From the NCBI RefSeq assembly GCF_000002995.4, contig NW_025062476.1, positions 1 to 64,000 on the forward strand: 64,000 nt of DNA. Direction: 5' to 3'. Source of the DNA: Brugia malayi. Taxonomy: Eukaryota; Nematoda; Chromadorea; Rhabditida; Onchocercidae. Position 1 is the stretch's first letter. Every line of letters starts with the position of its first letter. Below, piece after piece: positions 35,441-46,503 of the stretch. The translations under genes were made by a program, and so were the position numbers. Below the pieces are notes generated by a model. That model saw only the letters and a list, made by a program, of their open reading frames with translations, was not told the origin of the DNA and did not search any database.

Positions 35441-36417
35441 TTAGAATGATTTTCATTACTATTCTTGCTAGCATCTGAAGTTATTGATTTCATAATTATT
35501 TGTTCTATTTTTATTTTTTCTACTAGGTTTAGTTCTTTTGATTTTATTATTTCTCTTTTCAACGTTGGAAGACTTATAGACATACCTGCCTTAAGTGAAT
35601 TTTTCGGTACTGCTATTTTAGCTTTCTTCACTCTACCCTTCTCTGCTCCAACTTTGATGCCTCTCTCTTTGCTAGTTTTGACACATTCTCCTCTATCTTT
35701 TTTAGTAGCTGTATTCAAGGATGGCTTTGTCTTTCTGTAAATTCATTAGATTCCTCTTTCTTCATACGCTATTTTATCTTCTTCATTCCAACGGAACTCA
35801 TCTAACCCATCGTATGCTAGCTTTTACATCTGTTTCAGTGGTATCCTCTGCATTCTTAAAAAAGAAGCGTCAATGCTCTACTATATTTATTAATTGCTCT
35901 ACTTTACTCCTAGACAATTTAGGTAGTTCAATAAAAATAAATTGAAAATCTTTCAAGTAATAGCCATTGGTTTTTGTATCATGTATATTATGAGTAGATA
36001 CACAATCAACCTTTTTAGAGAGTAAGTTACAATTGGAAATTACAATAAAGAAAACTTTCTTTAAATCAATGTCTAATTGAGCAAGCCTTAACCGATTTAT
36101 CTAATTGCCTTAGTAAGCCTTAGCAGCACAAAGTTGAACACGTTTCTTAAAGTCTTTGTTTATAGCGAGCTGCACTTCAATTACACACCTGGTTCCAGTG
36201 GCATCCTTGCGAAAACATCAACTATGCTTTGTTTGTCAGAGGTAATTTCAGGATCGATTATAGCGCTTAAGAATTCTACCGCTTGTATAGCATTTATTTC
36301 AGTGAATCCTAAAATATCATTGAGAAAGCGAATAAGAATCTTCTTATTCTTTTCAGTGCCAAAGATTTTCTTAAATATTAGGTCAAATTTCAGATCAGGA
36401 AATTTTGATAAAGCCAT
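35386..36417 (-). pseudogene. Rpn-family recombination-promoting nuclease, copy 2 (broken)
   Basis: The better-preserved Rpn copy. Starting at the ATG at 36417 an open frame gives FPDLKFDLIFKKIFG, ILIRFLNDILGFTEINAI and KQSIVDVFAR. After a frameshift it continues with TRCVIEVQLAINKDFKKRVQ, holding the (D/E)xK-like core, then VFFIVISNCNLLSKKVD, FQFIFIELPKLSRSKVEQLI and VEHWRFFFKNAEDTTETD. A last open frame (35386-35718) has the typical KxxxGxxxGxEKGRVKKAKI tail and NSLKAGMSIS. At least two frameshifts and several stops. Confidence 0.85.
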
Positions 36418-36625
36418 GATACAATAACCTTTAAAACTTTAATATTATATATTACGATACAAAATTTATCAAAAATTTTTTAATATAGTAAAATCGGCAT
36501 ATATATTAACCTGTAGAATGTAGAATGAGACCATTTAATTGAGCAACCAATACTTGATTTTTGGTTAATGGGAGATTTACCAGTTTCTGCAGTAGATTTT
36601 ATAGCTTGAAATAAATTACTACTCC

Positions 36626-37085
36626 CTATCTCATAGTTCTGGATTTTCCTTTTTTTGCATCGTTAAAACAGAGATTTAAATTAGCATTAAAGCCAAAAAA
36701 GTCAGGAGTATAAACAGCACCATACTCTTTAGCTACTTCCTGTTTACTGTTAATCAGATATGGAAATGTAAACTTATTTTCCTCGGCAAAATTAATCATA
36801 TTTTCAAAGGAATCTTCTGGGTATTCATTTACATCATTTGGCATTATTGTATTCACCTGATAATCCTTTTTTAACAAATCAATATCACTTACCGAGTTAC
36901 TAATAACTGATTGTACGTAAGGACAGTTGTTCCATATAAAGCTTACAATAAAACCATTTTTTCCACAACAATCACTTAATGTATAGTATTTGTTATCCAC
37001 CCCAGAAGAGTAAAATTCTTTGCAGTGAAGTCAGAATCTACCTTAGGACTATTCAGAGTAACCGTAGCTTAGGGAATATTACAAC
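36626..37085 (-). pseudogene. Thioredoxin-fold (peroxiredoxin-like) protein, decayed
   Basis: An open frame of 124 codons starts at 37000. The same protein text begins earlier, near 37085 (TVTLNSPKVDSDFTAKNF), in a different frame, so the front is frameshifted. It resembles the AhpC/TSA-related thioredoxin family, in which a CxxC-type site follows the second strand: here FIWNNCPYVQSVIS, with Trp where the first Cys is usually found. Later parts are VNEYPEDSFENMINFAEENK, YLINSKQEVAKEYGAVYTPD and FFGFNANLNL. The frame stops after FNDAKKGKSRTMR. The family role would be thiol redox chemistry, but this copy is damaged. Confidence 0.75.
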
Positions 37086-37170
37086 TTATAATTTGTGATT
37101 TTACTTAAATGTCAAACAGTTCTTATGTATAATATTTGCGTCTCCTTTTTTGGTATTACAATTAAAACTT

Positions 37171-37745
37171 ATGTTCATAACTTTTGAAGCAATAGACGGC
37201 TCTGGTAAAACAATACAGTCTGAGTTGCTTGCAAATTATTTTAAGCAAATTCACGATGAAAAATATGGTATTGACTCGAGAACCAAGCGGCACTGACTTT
37301 GCAAAAAAGGTAAGAGGACAGCATCGATCCCGTCTCCGAACTCTTGCTACTCATTTCAATGAGATATGAGCATGTTGAAAAAGTAATACTGCCAGCTCTA
37401 AAAAAAGGAAAGATAGTGAGTATTGGTGACCGGTTTATCGATTCAATTACTGTATATCAAGGGTACGGACTTGGTGTTGACCTAGAGCTAATGCGAGACC
37501 TACACGAGTTAGTAAAAATTAAATACCCAGATAGCACATTTATCCTAGATATTGATATTCAAATTGGGCTGAGCAGATCAAAGCATAAAAACAAATATGA
37601 AGAGATGAACATTAGTCTAAGGTTCGAAAAGGATTTCAAGAAATAGCTATAAAGGAGCCTGATAGGTATAGTATTATAAATGAAATTGAAGCTAAGGATA
37701 ACAATCAAGTTCATGTTGAAATTGTCAACAAAGTCACTGCAACAA
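37171..37745 (+). pseudogene. tmk: Thymidylate kinase, decayed
   Basis: Tmk phosphorylates dTMP to dTDP. The start at 37171 gives MFITFEAIDGSGKTIQSELL with the P-loop GSGKT, then loses frame near 37255. A 100-codon frame at 37344-37646 continues with the substrate and lid regions: ISMRYEHVEKVILPALKKGK, VSIGDRFIDSITVYQGYG (the DR(F/Y) motif), and HELVKIKYPDSTFILDIDIQ. A last shift gives EPDRYSIINEIEAKDNNQVH, and recognisable sequence ends near 37745. At least two frameshifts; the first about 90 residues are partly deleted. Confidence 0.88.
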
Positions 37746-37879
37746 GGCCGGTTTTGCTAAGAGTAAGGCCAGCTTCAACACCGTTTGTAGAAAATAACCA
37801 TCTGTTTACACTTAAGTCATTCTCCACACTTAAACCTCCCCTAATTTGCCTTTTCTTTTTTACCTTTTTCAAATAATAT

Positions 37880-38265
37880 CACGATATCTACCCATCGCAT
37901 CTATTTCACACCTATTTTTCTTACCTCTGATCAAATCCATCAGAACACACACTTACACCAACGTTAACGAACATTTCAGATTCAGAAATACTAAAAAAGG
38001 CACATTAGCTTCACCTGCAACTGCACAAGCAAGCATACTTCTACCGAAATCCTTTCGGTATTTCCCCGCCTAACACTTGAAATTCTTATCTCTGCTCTAG
38101 AAAGTGAACGATTTCTACTAACTCTTCTTCTGCTTCATCAATCCCAGCAACATTATCAAATGTCGCTTTTCTCCACTAGTCATGAGCGTAGCTTTTGATT
38201 TGCCAAAGTTTATAGTTCTGTTACCTCCTTTTTGTGTTACCTGTTTGCGTTTCTTTTAAAAGGAA
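37880..38265 (-). pseudogene. ftsH: ATP-dependent metalloprotease FtsH fragment
   Basis: FtsH is a membrane AAA+ protease. On the minus strand, in pieces across frames: NFGKSKATLMTSGEK, NVAG-type text (AGIDEAEEELVEIV), QVLGGEIPKG, then LACAVAGEANVPF, and further down EIDAMGRYRD from the Walker B/DEID region. The Walker A part between IPKG and LACAVAG has been shortened. Only the central AAA part remains. The fragment ends a few dozen bases before satellite sequence begins. Confidence 0.78.
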
Positions 38266-38680
38266 CAGCAACGAGCCAATAAAGATAAATGTTGGAATCT
38301 ATTGGATAAGATAAGTAATCTACCAATTCACTTTTCTGTGATGACAATGTATGTGACCAGTTCCCGCACTATGCATATAAAATATTAAATTAGTTTCTAA
38401 TTCTCTATTTTTTTAATATGAATTGCTATTTTTTAATAGTTTTTACACTTAATTAAATTAAAATTTGTAGTAAAATAAAATAGTAAAATTAAATTAATTA
38501 AATAAAAAATTTGTATTCATTTCGCAAAATTATACAAATTTCCTATATTTTGATACTTAAAATAGAAATAAAAATTAATTCTAACTCTAAGAATGAATTA
38601 AAGCCGTCATTAATTAAAAGTTTAATTAATTTTGCTAATAAAAAATTGATTAAAGCTTAATTATTAAAGTTTATATTAAT

Positions 38681-41285
38681 ATTTATGTTGTCAATTGACC
38701 ACACCGTAAGTGACCGGTACGTATGCAACGCATAAAATTAGTCAATTAAGTTCAAAATAACTAATTTTTTTTAATGAAATGATATTTTTTAATAGTTTTA
38801 ATTGATATTTTAACAATTGAGTTCAAAATAATAATTGATATTTTTAATAATAATTGATAATTTTTAAAAACAAACAAAAACTAATTTTAGCTGCAGAAAT
38901 GAATTAAATCCACGACAAATTAAAAATCTTATTAATTTCACCTCTCAAATATTAAAAAAAAAACTTAGTTATTAAAGTTTATTCTCTTATTACGTATGCA
39001 ACGCATAAAATTAAATAACTGAGTTCAAAATAACTAATTTTTTTTAAGGAATTGATATTTTTTAATAGTTTTAATATTTAATTAAAATCAAAATTGATAA
39101 AACTAGATATTTTTTCTCCCTTTAATATACCAAAGCTCTTGCAAATTATAAAATTTTCACCAAAATCAATATTTAGATTTGATATAATGCTTAAGCCTAA
39201 GCCTAAATATACCCTAAGCCTAAGCCTAAGCATTATTTTATTATTTAAAATGTCAAATGACCACAATATATGTGACCAGTTCTCGCACTATGCGAATATA
39301 ATAATCAATTTTTTTTTATTCAATGATATTTTTTAATAGTTTTAACATCCTCTGAAATTAAATTTTGATAATAGTAGAACTTCTTACCTAGTTTTATATG
39401 CAAATACCCGTATAAATTATGGGATTTTTGTAAATGTATTATTTAAATTTGAAATATAAATTAATTTTAATTGTAAGAATGAATTAAAATCGTGAAAAAT
39501 TAAAAATTTAATTAATTTTGCTAATAAAATTTTGATCAAAACTTAATTTTTAAAGTTTATTTTATTATTTTTGCTGGTCAAATGACCACGATGTATGTGA
39601 CCAGTACCTACGCAACGCATAAAATTCAATCAATTAAGTACAAAATATCCATTTTTTTTTAATGTTTTGATATTTTTTAATATTTAATTAAGATTAAATT
39701 TGATAATAGCAGGGTTTTTTTCCCAATTTATTATGCAAAAATTCTTACAAATAATAGGATTTTTACAAAAATCAATTTTAAATTTGAAATAAAAATTAGC
39801 ATTAATTGTAAAAATGAGTTAGGTCTATGACTAATTAAAAATTTTATTATTTTCACAACTGAAATTTTGATCAGAATTTAAAAATTAAAATTTATTTAAT
39901 TGTTTTTGCTGGTCAAATGACCACAATGTATGTGACCAGTATCTATGCAACGCTTATAAATTAATCAATTAAGTTCAAAATATCTATTTTTTTTTTTAAG
40001 AATTGATATTTTTAAATATTTTAGCACTTAATTAAAATAAATTTTTGACATTACTGGAATTTATTTCATAATTTATTATACAAAACCTTAAAAAAATATT
40101 GAATTTTCTTAAATTTTGATATTTAAATTTGGAATAAAAATTAATTTTAATTGTAAGAATGAATTAAAACCGTCACAAATTGAAAATTTAATTAATTTTG
40201 CTAATCAAATATGGGTTAAAACTTAATTATTAAAGATTATTTATATTATTCATGCTGATCAATTGACCAATTGTAAATACCAGTACCAATGCAATGCATA
40301 AAATTTAATCAATTAAGCTCAAAATATCTAATTTTCTTTACGAAATGATATTTTTTAATAGTTTTAACATTTTAATTAAATTGAAATTTGACAACACCGG
40401 CATTTATTTCATAGTTTAATATGCAAAAACTTTTACAAACTGCACAATTTTCTTAAATTATGGTATTTAAATTTGGAAAATAAATTAATTACAATTGCAA
40501 GAATGAAATAAAACCGTGACAAACAAAGATTTTAATTTATTTTGCTAATGAAATATTGATTAAAAGTTATTTTTTAATATTTTATGCTGACCAATTGACC
40601 GCACCGTGATTGACCAGTACCTATGCAACGCTTATAAATTAATCAATCAAGTTCAAATTATCTAATTTTCTTTACGAATTGATGTTTTTTAATATTTTAA
40701 CATTTAATTAAAGTGAAATTTGGCAATGCCGGAATTTATTTCATAGTTTAATGTACAAGAACTTTTAAAAATTATACGACTTTTATAAAATTTCATATTT
40801 AAATTTGAAAAAAAAAATTGATTTTAATTGTAAGAATGAGTTAAAACCGTGATAAATTATAAATTTAATTAATTTTGCTAATCAAATATTGATTAAAACT
40901 TAACTTTTAAAGTTTGCTTAATTATTTATGCTGATCAATTCACTAACTGTAAATGACCAGTACCCTTGCAATGCATATAAATTAATCATTTAAGCTCAAA
41001 ATATCTAACTTTTTTAATGAATATATATATATATATATATATTTTAACAGTTTTAACATTTAATTAAAATTTGTTATTACTAGAAATTGTTTCGTAGTCT
41101 AATATACAAAATATGCTCTGATTCATTGCAAATCATAAAATTTTCATAAAATTCGATCTTAAGATTTCAAATAAAAATTAATTTTAGCTGCAGAAATGAA
41201 TTAAATCTGCGACAAACCAAAAATTTTATTAATTTCACTTCTCGAATATTAAAAAAAAAACTAAGTTATTAAAGTTTATTTTCTT
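38681..41285. repeat. Satellite unit 1
   Basis: 2605 bp. Conserved boxes at about 38696, 39258, 39584, 39917, 40264, 40597 and 40937, with one box (near 38990) that has lost its left half. Telomere island at 39190-39231; (AT)n run near 41022. Confidence 0.93.
39190..39231 (+). repeat. Interstitial telomere island, unit 1
   Basis: (TAAGCC)n in two short blocks with aatata between them, between perfect 9-bp inverted arms TAATGCTTA and TAAGCATTA. The islands of units 2-5 look the same. Confidence 0.95.
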
Positions 41286-43894
41286 ATTTATGTTGTCAAT
41301 TGACCACACCGTAAGTGACCGGTACGTATGCAACGCATAAAATTAGTCAATTAAGTTCAAAATAACTAATTTTTTTTAATGAAATGATATTTTTTAATAG
41401 TTTTAATTGATATTTTAACAATTGAGTTCAAAATAATAATTGATATTTTTAATAATAATTGATAATTTTTAAAAACAAACAAAAACTAATTTTAGCTGCA
41501 GAAATGAATTAAATCCACGACAAATTAAAAATCTTATTAATTTCACCTCTCAAATATTAAAAAAAAAACTTAGTTATTAAAGTTTATTCTCTTATTACGT
41601 ATGCAACGCATAAAATTAAATAACTGAGTTCAAAATAACTAATTTTTTTTAAGGAATTGATATTTTTTAATAGTTTTAATATTTAATTAAAATCAAAATT
41701 GATAAAACTAGATATTTTTTCTCCCTTTAATATACCAAAGCTCTTGCAAATTATAAAATTTTCACCAAAATCAATATTTAGATTTGATATAATGCTTAAG
41801 CCTAAGCCTAAATATACCCTAAGCCTAAGCCTAAGCATTATTTTATTATTTAAAATGTCAAATGACCACAATATATGTGACCAGTTCTCGCACTATGCGA
41901 ATATAATAATCAATTTTTTTTTTATTCAATGATATTTTTTAATAGTTTTAACATCCTCTGAAATTAAATTTTGATAATAGTAGAACTTCTTACCTAGTTT
42001 TATATGCAAATACCCGTATAAATTATGGGATTTTTGTAAATGTATTATTTAAATTTGAAATATAAATTAATTTTAATTGTAAGAATGAATTAAAATCGTG
42101 AAAAATTAAAAATTTAATTAATTTTGCTAATAAAATTTTGATCAAAACTTAATTTTTAAAGTTTATTTTATTATTTTTGCTGGTCAAATGACCACGATGT
42201 ATGTGACCAGTACCTACGCAACGCATAAAATTCAATCAATTAAGTACAAAATATCCATTTTTTTTTAATGTTTTGATATTTTTTAATATTTAATTAAGAT
42301 TAAATTTGATAATAGCAGGGTTTTTTTCCCAATTTATTATGCAAAAATTCTTACAAATAATAGGATTTTTACAAAAATCAATTTTAAATTTGAAATAAAA
42401 ATTAGCATTAATTGTAAAAATGAGTTAGGTCTATGACTAATTAAAAATTTTATTATTTTCACAACTGAAATTTTGATCAGAATTTAAAAATTAAAATTTA
42501 TTTAATTGTTTTTGCTGGTCAAATGACCACAATGTATGTGACCAGTATCTATGCAACGCTTATAAATTAATCAATTAAGTTCAAAATATCTATTTTTTTT
42601 TTTTAAGAATTGATATTTTTAAATATTTTAGCACTTAATTAAAATAAATTTTTGACATTACTGGAATTTATTTCATAATTTATTATACAAAACCTTAAAA
42701 AAATATTGAATTTTCTTAAATTTTGATATTTAAATTTGGAATAAAAATTAATTTTAATTGTAAGAATGAATTAAAACCGTCACAAATTGAAAATTTAATT
42801 AATTTTGCTAATCAAATATGGGTTAAAACTTAATTATTAAAGATTATTTATATTATTCATGCTGATCAATTGACCAATTGTAAATACCAGTACCAATGCA
42901 ATGCATAAAATTTAATCAATTAAGCTCAAAATATCTAATTTTCTTTACGAAATGATATTTTTTAATAGTTTTAACATTTTAATTAAATTGAAATTTGACA
43001 ACACCGGCATTTATTTCATAGTTTAATATGCAAAAACTTTTACAAACTGCACAATTTTCTTAAATTATGGTATTTAAATTTGGAAAATAAATTAATTACA
43101 ATTGCAAGAATGAAATAAAACCGTGACAAACAAAGATTTTAATTTATTTTGCTAATGAAATATTGATTAAAAGTTATTTTTTAATATTTTATGCTGACCA
43201 ATTGACCGCACCGTGATTGACCAGTACCTATGCAACGCTTATAAATTAATCAATCAAGTTCAAATTATCTAATTTTCTTTACGAATTGATGTTTTTTAAT
43301 ATTTTAACATTTAATTAAAGTGAAATTTGGCAATGCCGGAATTTATTTCATAGTTTAATGTACAAGAACTTTTAAAAATTATACGACTTTTATAAAATTT
43401 CATATTTAAATTTGAAAAAAAAAATTGATTTTAATTGTAAGAATGAGTTAAAACCGTGATAAATTATAAATTTAATTAATTTTGCTAATCAAATATTGAT
43501 TAAAACTTAACTTTTAAAGTTTGCTTAATTATTTATGCTGATCAATTCACTAACTGTAAATGACCAGTACCCTTGCAATGCATATAAATTAATCATTTAA
43601 GCTCAAAATATCTAACTTTTTTAATGAATATATATATATATATATATATATTTTAACAGTTTTAACATTTAATTAAAATTTGTTATTACTAGAAATTGTT
43701 TCGTAGTCTAATATACAAAATATGCTCTGATTCATTGCAAATCATAAAATTTTCATAAAATTCGATCTTAAGATTTCAAATAAAAATTAATTTTAGCTGC
43801 AGAAATGAATTAAATCTGCGACAAACCAAAAATTTTATTAATTTCACTTCTCGAATATTAAAAAAAAAACTAAGTTATTAAAGTTTATTTTCTT
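41286..43894. repeat. Satellite unit 2
   Basis: 2609 bp, the same layout as unit 1. Telomere island at 41795-41836. Its (AT)n run near 43627 is longer than in unit 1. Confidence 0.93.
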
Positions 43895-46503
43895 ATTTAT
43901 GTTGTCAATTGACCACACCGTAAGTGACCGGTACGTATGCAACGCATAAAATTAGTCAATTAAGTTCAAAATAACTAATTTTTTTTAATGAAATGATATT
44001 TTTTAATAGTTTTAATTGATATTTTAACAATTGAGTTCAAAATAATAATTGATATTTTTAATAATAATTGATAATTTTTAAAAACAAACAAAAACTAATT
44101 TTAGCTGCAGAAATGAATTAAATCCACGACAAATTAAAAATCTTATTAATTTCACCTCTCAAATATTAAAAAAAAAACTTAGTTATTAAAGTTTATTCTC
44201 TTATTACGTATGCAACGCATAAAATTAAATAACTGAGTTCAAAATAACTAATTTTTTTTAAGGAATTGATATTTTTTAATAGTTTTAATATTTAATTAAA
44301 ATCAAAATTGATAAAACTAGATATTTTTTCTCCCTTTAATATACCAAAGCTCTTGCAAATTATAAAATTTTCACCAAAATCAATATTTAGATTTGATATA
44401 ATGCTTAAGCCTAAGCCTAAATATACCCTAAGCCTAAGCCTAAGCATTATTTTATTATTTAAAATGTCAAATGACCACAATATATGTGACCAGTTCTCGC
44501 ACTATGCGAATATAATAATCAATTTTTTTTTTATTCAATGATATTTTTTAATAGTTTTAACATCCTCTGAAATTAAATTTTGATAATAGTAGAACTTCTT
44601 ACCTAGTTTTATATGCAAATACCCGTATAAATTATGGGATTTTTGTAAATGTATTATTTAAATTTGAAATATAAATTAATTTTAATTGTAAGAATGAATT
44701 AAAATCGTGAAAAATTAAAAATTTAATTAATTTTGCTAATAAAATTTTGATCAAAACTTAATTTTTAAAGTTTATTTTATTATTTTTGCTGGTCAAATGA
44801 CCACGATGTATGTGACCAGTACCTACGCAACGCATAAAATTCAATCAATTAAGTACAAAATATCCATTTTTTTTTAATGTTTTGATATTTTTTAATATTT
44901 AATTAAGATTAAATTTGATAATAGCAGGGTTTTTTTCCCAATTTATTATGCAAAAATTCTTACAAATAATAGGATTTTTACAAAAATCAATTTTAAATTT
45001 GAAATAAAAATTAGCATTAATTGTAAAAATGAGTTAGGTCTATGACTAATTAAAAATTTTATTATTTTCACAACTGAAATTTTGATCAGAATTTAAAAAT
45101 TAAAATTTATTTAATTGTTTTTGCTGGTCAAATGACCACAATGTATGTGACCAGTATCTATGCAACGCTTATAAATTAATCAATTAAGTTCAAAATATCT
45201 ATTTTTTTTTTTTAAGAATTGATATTTTTAAATATTTTAGCACTTAATTAAAATAAATTTTTGACATTACTGGAATTTATTTCATAATTTATTATACAAA
45301 ACCTTAAAAAAATATTGAATTTTCTTAAATTTTGATATTTAAATTTGGAATAAAAATTAATTTTAATTGTAAGAATGAATTAAAACCGTCACAAATTGAA
45401 AATTTAATTAATTTTGCTAATCAAATATGGGTTAAAACTTAATTATTAAAGATTATTTATATTATTCATGCTGATCAATTGACCAATTGTAAATACCAGT
45501 ACCAATGCAATGCATAAAATTTAATCAATTAAGCTCAAAATATCTAATTTTCTTTACGAAATGATATTTTTTAATAGTTTTAACATTTTAATTAAATTGA
45601 AATTTGACAACACCGGCATTTATTTCATAGTTTAATATGCAAAAACTTTTACAAACTGCACAATTTTCTTAAATTATGGTATTTAAATTTGGAAAATAAA
45701 TTAATTACAATTGCAAGAATGAAATAAAACCGTGACAAACAAAGATTTTAATTTATTTTGCTAATGAAATATTGATTAAAAGTTATTTTTTAATATTTTA
45801 TGCTGACCAATTGACCGCACCGTGATTGACCAGTACCTATGCAACGCTTATAAATTAATCAATCAAGTTCAAATTATCTAATTTTCTTTACGAATTGATG
45901 TTTTTTAATATTTTAACATTTAATTAAAGTGAAATTTGGCAATGCCGGAATTTATTTCATAGTTTAATGTACAAGAACTTTTAAAAATTATACGACTTTT
46001 ATAAAATTTCATATTTAAATTTGAAAAAAAAAATTGATTTTAATTGTAAGAATGAGTTAAAACCGTGATAAATTATAAATTTAATTAATTTTGCTAATCA
46101 AATATTGATTAAAACTTAACTTTTAAAGTTTGCTTAATTATTTATGCTGATCAATTCACTAACTGTAAATGACCAGTACCCTTGCAATGCATATAAATTA
46201 ATCATTTAAGCTCAAAATATCTAACTTTTTTAATGAATATATATATATATATATATATATTTTAACAGTTTTAACATTTAATTAAAATTTGTTATTACTA
46301 GAAATTGTTTCGTAGTCTAATATACAAAATATGCTCTGATTCATTGCAAATCATAAAATTTTCATAAAATTCGATCTTAAGATTTCAAATAAAAATTAAT
46401 TTTAGCTGCAGAAATGAATTAAATCTGCGACAAACCAAAAATTTTATTAATTTCACTTCTCGAATATTAAAAAAAAAACTAAGTTATTAAAGTTTATTTT
46501 CTT
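43895..46503. repeat. Satellite unit 3
   Basis: 2609 bp, the same layout. Telomere island at 44404-44445; (AT)n run near 46237. Confidence 0.93.

Larger units (their letters stand above)
31740..38270. other. Shattered Wolbachia-like DNA in the nuclear genome
   Basis: A 6.5-kb block of intron-free bacterial gene fragments on both strands, each with stops and frameshifts, flanked on both sides by the nematode satellite. Recognised pieces are two Rpn-family nucleases, valS, trmD, a thioredoxin-like gene, tmk and ftsH. The Rpn pair and the overall protein style fit Wolbachia, whose DNA is often found in filarial nuclear genomes. Assignment to Wolbachia is an inference from protein resemblance by eye. 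Assembly contamination is unlikely, because a living symbiont genome would have intact copies of these essential genes. Confidence 0.82.

Noticed and set aside
31740..38270. Bacterial contamination of the assembly
   Set aside because: All recognised genes are broken, mixed on both strands and flanked by the same nematode satellite on both sides. A contaminating bacterial contig would carry intact genes.
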